Assembly (NCBI GenBank): GCA_903632075.3
Contig: CAHIKZ030004126.1
Span: forward strand, 1,377,501 to 1,441,500
DNA from: Acanthosepion pharaonis
Lineage: Eukaryota > Mollusca > Cephalopoda > Sepiida > Sepiidae
DNA length: 64,000 bases
Direction: 5' to 3'
The stretch's first letter is position 1; each line of letters opens with the position of its first letter. The notes under the pieces were generated by a model. That model saw only the letters and a list, made by a program, of their open reading frames with translations, had not been told where the DNA came from and ran no database searches. Positions 49,601 through 60,412 of this stretch are shown here, piece by piece. A program made the position numbers and the translations under genes.

Positions 49601-52600
49601 AATATATACAATTTACCTTTGGTTCGACAGCTTTCTTCTTGGCTACAGGTGTTAGCTGTGAATCATGTGAAGGAGATGGTGGACGTTTTCCTGGTGTATG
49701 ACGAGCTGTTGGCGCAAACAGTTGCACAGGCTAAGTAAAGAAATTAAAAAAAGAACAATAAACTTTTTATTAAGATTTTCTCGTTTCCATTTTTTAAAAT
49801 TTATTCTTTTGTAGCATTAATCCCTGAGGATTAATCCCAAGTTAATGGAATTAACCTTAACAGCAAATACTATCTAGTATACTATGGGTTAATCTTCTGT
49901 TAGACTGCAAGGATGAAGTTTTTCAGCAGGATGGTGCTCCTTGCCCGACAACATATGCAACAGAAAAGTTTCTTCCGAATGAAGATGTTCAACTTTTGGA
50001 TGGCTGGCAAACACTATGTCCTGATTTCAATATAATTGGACCATTGTGGTGGAAACTGAAAAGACAAGTGCCCCCCCCCCAAAAAAAGATCAATTTTTGA
50101 TGGTGTCAGTCTTAGTCCATTCAGCTAGTGACGACCTTGATCTTGGTGTTTCTGACACAAGATATCAAAATCAGTTTTGATGATGACATTCACTCTTAGT
50201 CTGATAGTTCCTCTGCTGTTGAGATCTTAATTTATTTCTTTTTCTACTGAAAACATCAACAACAGCTGAAAATCCAGTTTCCACTATCCATGTGGTAGGG
50301 AAAGAAATGATGCTTGCTTCTACATGTTGAAAAAATATTTGGGCAGGAGTCATTTATTGATATGTAGGTAAAAACATCTTCTTTGTTGTCAACTCTTCTT
50401 CTCATTTTCATATTCTCTTTCAAGTCCAGCAATATTTCAGCCAACTCAACATATTCATCTTACGGCTCATAATTTTCTAGGTCTACAAACCAGAGTGGAT
50501 AATCTAATTTTTTATGGTTTAGGTCTGTGGACCACTTCTTTTCATGCGCCATGTCCTTTCAGGATGAAGGTGATAATGGCTCTCCACCTCCTTCTATCCC
50601 TCGCAGCTCTCAACAAGTTCCTTCCCTCTGCTTCCTCCTCAAGACCACGTTCTGTCATCCACTTGCTTAAGCCCGCTATGTATGTCATGCGTTGTTTTCC
50701 CTTGTCTCTCTTTCCTTCTATTCGACCTGTGAGTATCAGATTCTCCAGGCCTTACTTCCTCATTATGAGTCCCAGAAACTTCAGCTGCCTCTTCCTGATG
50801 TTAAGTATAAGCCCCCTTTTTGTTTGCAACCTCTCTAAGATTTCATCGTTGACCACATGCTCAGTCCATGATACCCTTAGCATCATTCTGTAGAACCACA
50901 TCTGTTGTCTAAAGTCTCTTCTTCATCTTTGAGGAAATCGTCCAACATTCGCTGCCGTAAAGAAAGACAGATGTCACGTGACAGTTCAGTATTTTTTTCT
51001 TTGTTACCAAAGATATTCTCATATCTCGCAGTACCCTGCCCACCTTTTGGTATGTGTCCTTGGCCATCCCAATACACCTGCAGATCACTAGAAATGCTAA
51101 TTCTAAACCTTAGGCAATGTGATTTTTGTAGAGGTACCTTCATAATATGCCTTATTATCTACCATAAAGCATTAACAAAAATGCAGTAACTTTGTTTTCT
51201 CGCCTTCAAAGATCATAAAATGTATGGAGTAAAGTATACTGCTGATCACTCTCGATTCAGGAGTAAAATTAGCAAAAAATAATCAACCTTTATTATACTA
51301 ATTTCTTTCTAGAATTGTTCCCCTTGCCACTGGAATTTTTTCTGAGGGTTCAAAAACATGAACACCTACTGTTTTAAAATTCTTATAACTTTCTTTGTAT
51401 TGTGCGTAATTTTTGTACACTAATAAAAAAATGAATGAGTAATATCTTGATGTAATGCATTATGTTCTGCATGCATGTTTTAATGTTGAAAACAAAAGAA
51501 TTAAATGCAAAATTAAATAAAAATACATTAAAAAATACATAATTCAACTTTAACTTTTATTACTCCTTGTGGAGTTCTGGGGATGCAATAAGAAGCAAAG
51601 ACGCTGAGGGCTTTCATTTCCTTAAAAAAAGTGACGTGTTTCCTCGTGTTTACATCCAAGGAGACACTAGCATTTCTTTGCTCTTTCTTTCACTTGACAT
51701 AATTATTTGTCTTGTTGACAAATAAAGTTGTTATTTCATTGTTTATAAATAGACAAAATAATTCACCTTAAGAAAGGCTATCAGATATATATTGATGGTC
51801 GCCAGTAGATTCCATAAAATTACTCAGGCATGGATGATAGTAGCCGCTAGAGGTCATCGTCACTTTCATCCACGTCACTAGCATGGTTATCATCTTCAAT
51901 CACTTCACCATCAATATCCACTCGAGTAAAGCCTTCAAAATCATCATCAGAGACTGAATCAAAGAAAAACTCCTGAATAAAGGCTTTTTGGATATTGATG
52001 CAGCTATTTTTGTTTTAAAAAAATTGTGAAAAAAATTAATGTGGGTTTTATTGATGTTTCACTTTGTGTAGAGTCAAGAAGAATTCAAAACTGTGTTGGA
52101 AAACAGAAATTTAGCCTCATTCCAAAGCAACAGTAGATGATTTCCAGCTTAAAATACCAGAAATAACAGTTGACAAGTGTTTATTTATAGCAACCATCTC
52201 AAGGCGATGGAATATGCCTAGAGCAACAAAGGGAGAGAATTCTACAGCAACTATTTTCGCCTGCAGTGTGATAAAGGTTAATTTACCAAGGTGGCCCAAA
52301 AGTTTGCATGCCCGTGTATACACACACCAAATATTTTTGAAGAGCATATACTATTAACAGAACAAAAATATTTCACAAATATACAAACCTGCACTAGACC
52401 TCCATCTTTTGATTTCATCTTTCCACGGCTCCAAGTTTCTCCATCCACAGGTTCATTAAAAGAATCAAGAAAGTCTGCTGCACGCTGACTGTCTTCAAGA
52501 AGACTTAGCTGTTGTGTCGGAACAGCATTCTCTGCCAATGTTGGGTCTGCTGCAACCGGTGTCTCTGGGGTAAAAGATCCCATCAGCTGGTCAAAAAGAT

Positions 52601-55600
52601 CACTGCTACAGGTGTCATTTGGTATCTCTGATTCCTGTCTTTGGGATTCAGGATGCAGATTGGCGCCAGTATCGAGATCCATTCCAGGTTTGGAAGCAGT
52701 AGCAGTTGACGCCTTCTTTGAATCATTCAAGAAATTTGACTTGGGCAGCTGGTTGACCGAGTTTTCAGAGAGTTCCAGAAGAAAATTTTTGTCTGTGCTA
52801 TTCAAAGATGACAAAGATGGTTTCTCTAAGGAAATGGTAAAAAAAAAAAAGAATAACAAAAAAGTGGCACAAACTCAAAAGTGGATATCCAAGAATTAAA
52901 TATTAGAATTTCAATGCCATTTTTATTGTTCAACAGTAATCTAGTATGGAATTCCTTGTTTAACCTTTTAGTAATCATTCTTCCATTAGATAATATAATA
53001 CATCTATACCGGTTCCTGTATGATCACCAAAGTTAAGCAATGTTGAGCCTGGTCAGTACCTAAATGGTTGACTACTGGAGAATACCAGGTGCTGTAATCT
53101 TGGATAGGTGATGTAATGGATAATAGTTCAGAATTTTTAAATCAGAGAGCAGAGTTCAAATTCCTGTCGAGTTTGTTATATTCACTTACGCAGAAATACC
53201 CTCGAGAAAGGTATGAGTCAACCTTTCTACCTACAGCTATGGGATAATTAGTAAGAAATAAATCACTAAACCATTATCTAAAAAAAAAAAAAAATAAAAA
53301 TAAAAATATTCTTACAATCTAAAAATATTTTCTGGCTTTAAATAACCTGCAACAGGTTGATAAGCCATAAAAATGAATCGATCAATATTATACAAAAGAT
53401 GGTGCTGAGAACTTTGACAGTAACCTCATAATTTCACATAATACATTTTCAAAGGTACTTACCACATGAGGAAAGGGAACGATCTTGTGTAACCTCATAA
53501 GTTCAAATAATACATTTTCAAAGGTACTTACCACATGAGGAAAGGGAAGTATCTTGGGTTCTTCCTGGTTTTGATGCAAGAGAACTCTGGTGGCACTTAT
53601 CAAGATCACATGTAAAATTCATTTCTGAAGAATCCTGCCTAAAAATGATATTTGGTGATTCTAGTTTTGATTCCGTGGAGTTTGGGAGCGACCCACTCTT
53701 AGACGGGTACAAGTCATCTGAGGCACATTTTGCATCAGTATTGTTTGGCATCTGTCGGGCATCTTTCATATTGTCTGTAATGTCAGAATCATGGGTTTTG
53801 TCAGCTTTGCTTTCACACACCTGTTTGCGTCCAGAGACGGAACCAAGCGGACCATAAATGGTTTCCAGGAGAATCGTTGTAACATCCATCACAATATCCT
53901 GCCGAAAAAGAAATGCAAATTTAATACAAGTTCTGTTGCGTTATTTTCATACCTGAAACATCCATCTCAATATCAAAGGTAAATTATTTCGTCTATTTAT
54001 AAATGCAGAAATAATAACTTCATTTGTCAACGAGACAAATAAATATCCTAGTCCGGTGAAAAAAAAAAGACCAAAAAATGCTGGTGTCTTTTTGTATGTA
54101 AACACAAGGAAGTAAGTCACTTTTCTGATGAAATGAAAGCCTACTTAGCCATTTTGTTTCTTATTGCAACCTCAGGACTCCATAAGGAGTAATAAAAATT
54201 AAAGTGTTAGTTGTCATTGTATTTTTTTTTTTATTTTGTGTTTCAATTTTTTTTGTTTTCAACATTAAAGCATGCATGCAAAATATAATCGATTTCATCA
54301 AAATATTATTCATGCATTCTTTTATTAGTATACAAAAAGTAAAATCTATACACACTATACAAAGAAAGTTATAACTATTTTAAAACAGTAGGTGTTCATG
54401 TTTTTTGCGACCTCAAAAAAATGTTGTGGCATGGGGAGCAATTCTTGAAAGAATTTGGCAGGATAAAGGTTAAAAAGAGCAAAAACAGTCTCAGTAGTTG
54501 GAGACATTTTTTTCTAACAAACAAATGTTAGATAAAAAAAAAATACCTACATCATTATGCATAAGGACTTGAGTTTTGTTTGGATCCAAATTGATGTCCA
54601 CTTCTTTTTGAGGCAAGGAGATCGAAGCCACAAACAGCGGATACCTGTTGGTGTCACAGCTATGGCAGCTGCAATAATACTGGCGGATCACCTTAAAAAA
54701 GAAAAAGAAAATAAAAGACCTTTTTTTTTTATAATGTCCACCCAATATTAGGCCCATGAGGCACTCAAGGTAGAGGGTTACTGAATGAGGTGAGTGGTAT
54801 GGATGCAAGAGAAGATGGACATGAAGAGTATAAGGATAGATAATCATTGACCCTGGTTAAGATTGTAGTGCCTGGGAAAGCATCCATGCAGGAGTTTATA
54901 GCAGAAAAAAAAAGAGTAGAACCCTGTTAAAAATTGTAGGTTTGGTTTGGTTTATTTTACAACATATCAACCTCAATGGGTTATTTAATATCGACAAGAT
55001 TTTAGGATAGTTTCCTATGAAAAGAATATGTATTCTTTGTAAGAAATCAGTATATCAGGGTTTGGGCTTATTTTGTTTTATGGCATATCAAGACCTAAAT
55101 GGGTTACTTTCCGACAATATTCTTAGGATATGTTTGTATGAACAAAATATGTATTCCTTGTAAGAAATCAGTTCTTAGATAAGGATTTGGTTTTATTTTG
55201 TTTTATGTCATATCAACCTCAATGGGTTATTTAATGCCAACAAGATTTTTAGAATAGGTTCATATGAATAGAATACGTATATCTTTATAATAAATCAGTT
55301 TGTAGATCAGGTTTCATTGACGTATTTTTGTAAAGAGGGTTTGTCACAAAGTCAAATATATTGCTGGTATTTTTACTATAAAAATCTATTTTTATACTTT
55401 CATATTGTTTTGGCCCCAGTTTAGGGGTTAACTATTTGCCCATAGCTGGGAACCTAACAGGTGCTACCACCCCGAGTCAGAGTGGACTTGAGAACAGCAA
55501 TTAAAAGGGAGTTCCACTCTCCTCAAAACTTTTGGATCAGCGGTGTTGCTGCTGAATGTAGTTTATCATTATACCGAGGATGAAAAAAAAAAAAAAAAAT

Positions 55601-56951
55601 CAAGAGAAACTATCCTAAAATCTTGTTAAGCAAAGTATTAAGAGATAGAAAATATTGTTAGAAATGAGGAAAAGATTGCTGGATTAATATTTAATCTCCT
55701 ATATGTGGCTCTGAATGCTTGACAATCTTCACACAGATGAAGAAAATTGAAGTCACAGGGTTTTTGTCAGTAAATTCTGAGAAAGTCATAGTCAGGACAT
55801 TGAAGTGGAATGATTACCTCGAATCAACAGCTGTATCTACTGCAAGGAAAGTTGAGTCACTGTGTCGTGGCAGAAAACTTTTCTCATCAGAATTCATCTT
55901 GTACAAATCTACCATTTACCCGTGCATTGAATACTGTAGCCCTATCTGGTCAGGTGCTCCTGCTACTCATCTCAAGGTTCTTGACTAAATCCAAAGAAGG
56001 CTCTGCAATGTAATCAATCCAGACCTGGCATCTTGACTCCAGCCATTTTCTCACAGAAGTGATGTGGCTTCCATCAAATATTTTCATGGCAATTGTTCTG
56101 TTGAGCTCCTCCCACTACCTGTTGCCCAAACTACATAAATTTAAGCATACTACTAGACTAGCATCTAGGTCTAACCCTTTTTCCATTGAAATAGTTAAAT
56201 GTAACTGCCACTTCTACTTCAACAGCTTCTTCTCTCGCACTTCCCGCCTGTGGAACTCACTTCCATTTACTGGCTTCCCTGATAATTACAATCTTCAAAA
56301 ATTTAAATGCAATGTCAATCGCCATCGTCTAATGTTTTTCATCCTTTCCTAATTCCCCCTATACAGAGTTTTTTCTATCACCTTCATTCTTTGTAACCTC
56401 CTGTGAACCAGTGGCATTTCCGCCTTGCTTGGGGTGAAATGCTTAAAAGAAAATAAAAAAGTACCCCTCATTCTGGGATGTGTTGAAGCTATCTCTCTCA
56501 ATATATATATATATATTGAGAGAGATATTGACTTTCATGTCGTATTCGATGTATGAGGGTCAAGCAGCTTAGTTCTTAGGAACTGACAGCCCAGACACCA
56601 GCATGATTTGATTATATTAGGTTGGTGCAAAAATAATGTCGTTTTTTTGACATTAAGTTGAACGTCAAAAAACGACATTATTTTTGCACCAACCTAATAA
56701 TAGTGAAGGCATTGTGTGGAACCAACCACACTTTTTGAAGGGCTGAATACACAGACCTGGTGCACTATATGCCACAAGGTCCCCAAACGACCCTCCATAA
56801 GTTTTGCATTCAGAGTTGTCCTTCTCCTAGACCAGTTGCTATCCAAGGCTATAGAACCCAGACTGTCCTGCTATTTAACCATGGTTGGAGGGAGGAGAAG
56901 AAGAGGATTAATAGCTTTCCCAGGGGTATTAGCCACTATCCACTGTGCTTC

Positions 56952-56987
<36 letters not shown>

Positions 56988-57187
56988 TAAAATATGTGTC
57001 GGGGGGGTCAAGGAAGGCAGGAAAGTGATAGCACTCTTATACACTAAATGTTTGCATAATTGAAATAGCATACAAGATATTAGTTACAATAAAAAAAAAA
57101 AAAAAAATCTCCATGGGTCCTGCTGTACATGATTAAAAGAAACTAATGACATATTTGAAAAAGACATATTTGATAAAATTATTATAA

Positions 57188-57247
<60 letters not shown>

Positions 57248-58343
57248 GTATATGTAACGAATGCTTACATTTCCTTTAAATTGTAAAAACAGCACGTCAA
57301 CCCACCAACTATAGACTTTCTATGGTACCAGCTAGTACATATTACTCAACTGAAGTGGCCTGTTTTACGAGGTCACTGTGTACTTCTGACTGGTGCCAGA
57401 GATCAGTGTTTAAGTTTGGGTCAAATGTAGGATTTCAAATGCTGATTTTCAAGGTTAGCATGTTCTCTCTACTTGAGGGATTGTGCAACATGATCTTCCT
57501 ATGATAGTTTTTACCTTATTTGGCCTTGTGATGAATTAAAAAAAAAAAAAAAAAAAATTAAAAAAAATTAACTAACAAAGCTTACCTTTTGTATATTTTT
57601 TAAGATTACTGGTCGTTTGTTTACATAAACAAATCCCTGGTCGCCGCTCGTTTTGCTCATTGTCATCACATCTGAACCACACTTAGGTACAAACATCTCA
57701 ACAGACACCTGAGGAAAAAAAAAAAAAAAAAAAAAATAGTGTGTGCGCGCATAGGCAATAAAACTTTTAGACACTGGTTAGAAACACAACTGCAGTTTCG
57801 ACTGCCAAATATATTTTCAAATAAATATTTTTTTAAAGAGAAAATATCATGAAAATATATTAATAGCATTACTAACTATTAGCACACGTCAAGAAAAAAA
57901 ACCAAAAAAAAAAACCTTACATCACCATTTTTATGCAGATTTCTTATTCATGGATCTAACTAATTTCTCCCAGATACATAAAAATCAATATTATATACAT
58001 ATATATAATATATGATTCCAACACGCTACATAAGAGTTCTCATGTTTCAAAACAAGAGCAGAAAACTTCAATATAATTATTTGAATTAAATTGAATTAAA
58101 GTAAGCTCTGTTCCATCTGTTCCATATTAATTTAATTTAATTCAATTTAATTCAAATAATTATATTGAAGTTTTCAGCTCTTGTTTTGAAACATGAGAAC
58201 TCTTATGTAGCGTGTTGGAATCATATTTTTAAATAAATAATTATATTTATGCTCTACTTTTGTATCGAAAGCACTATTTAAAAAAAAAATAATAACTAAA
58301 ATACTAAACAACTTTGGATTATTTACCTAACGAGTTCTTTTTC

Positions 58344-58409
<66 letters not shown>

Positions 58410-58848
58410 TACATACATACACACATACATACATACACTAAATACACATGTGATAAACTTTAATCAAATATCTAACTAAACAATTTTTTTTCAAAACATC
58501 CTGCAGCGTCTCACTAACCTTTACACACTTAAACGTCCACAATGTTTTCTTAGATTTACTTGAATATTATCTGTTACTTCATTGCATGTGACATGTATCC
58601 AATCAAAACATTTTACTGCATCATACTAACTTTTACACACTTTAGTCTTGAGAATGTTTGCCAGACATACATAAATATTATCTGTTACTTCATTACACGT
58701 GACACGTATCTGACCAATAGGAAATAACCAAACACAATATACCATTAATCTGCGTCTCCTTGCTTTTTATAATTTCTATCTTGATCTAAGGCGAAGCTTT
58801 AATAAAGTGAAACATGTTAGATTAAGATCTATTTCCTACTTGTTCTTT

Positions 58849-58902
<54 letters not shown>

Positions 58903-59985
58903 GGCAGTCTATCTTCATTCAGACATGTTTGGTTGAATAGTCTAGACATATTATGTCTATTTGTTTTATTTCCCTTATTTTTTTTTCTATTAATTATAAT
59001 TTTAATCATAATTTTTGTCATAATAAGAATTTCTAATAAAAAATCATGTCTCACTTTTTTTTAACAATGCATAATAATTTTCTCTTATTTAAACTACAGA
59101 ACAACTTGGGGGGGATTTAAAAAATTACCAGGAGTTATCTCAAACTTTTGAAATGTAGTGTATATGTATATATAACCATACAAGTTTTGTTAAAGACTTT
59201 CTCTGTTGTAGTTTTTGCCAATTTTTGAAATTTGAAAAATATACAATAAAATTAAACAGACAGATTTTGCCGGTTGAATGAATACTTGCTGCCTAAATAT
59301 ACATCTTACTTATCATAAAACGCAGATTATGTATGTGTGTGTGTGTGTCTGTGCGTTTATATATTGGATTGGATTTCCTATATTTTTCAACCGATTTCAA
59401 CAGAACTTCACAGGACTGCGTAAAATTACCTTGCGGTGGTTCTGACAGCGCCAAAAATTGGAAAAACACAATTGTTTTTGAACGAAAACAATTTGGAAAC
59501 ACGATAAAACACGATTCTGTAACCGATTCGCAAGGGGGACAACTCATATCGAGTTATACTTATTATAAAATCCAGGTTGTTTGTGTGTGTGTGTGTGTGT
59601 GTTTGTTTATATATGGGATCGGATTTCTTACATTTTTCAACCAATTTCAAGAAAACTTCACTTTTTTTTGGCAGGTAGTGTTTCTTATTGCACACTTTTT
59701 TCTTCATTTTTACATTCAGAATGCTTTAAAATTCCATTTACAAGACAATTGTTTATAATAAAATTTATTCAATCGGTAGATTTCATAACGATGAAAAACA
59801 ATGTTTTTTTTGAGTTTGGGTTTGACCAATTCATAAAAAAAAAAAAAAAAAAAAAAAAAGCTAATTAAGATATGCGTGTCTGTCAACCTTAAACAATAAT
59901 CTTTGTCAATTTTATTTTTCAGTCTTTATGATGGTCGATACTTGATCTATCTCTTACTGTTACATCCCCGGCAACGCTGGGCAGG

Positions 59986-60037
<52 letters not shown>

Positions 60038-60374
60038 TAGTCTAATGATGGTGGAGCAGTCCATTTTATTTATGGTGGAGAGTAAAAAAAAAATAATAAA
60101 TAAAACAAATAAAGATAAAATAATATCAAAAGGTAATATATACACACAAACAAAACACACACACTTCCAAGTACAAAATAGTATAATTATAATTCAAATA
60201 CAAATATATGCTAGACGCAATCTTCAGGCCTGACGATTGCATTTAGCATGAAACAGCCTGTCGCCTCTGAATGTTGACTTTAGTGTTCACTTTTAGATTT
60301 AGATTTACATATGCTCTATCTCTGATATTGAGCACTTTATCCCATAAATATAACACACCTTAAAACTATAATTC

Positions 60375-60412
<38 letters not shown>

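Noticed and set aside
52278..52859. Exon E as a separate single-exon gene with its own start
   Set aside because: Borders are good splice sites and phases join exons D and F; the upstream Met lies in the polypyrimidine tract.
56617..56697. Human DNA contamination from a MADE1 copy
   Set aside because: Inner bases differ from human MADE1 and the flanks match a local repeat at 35040-35300.
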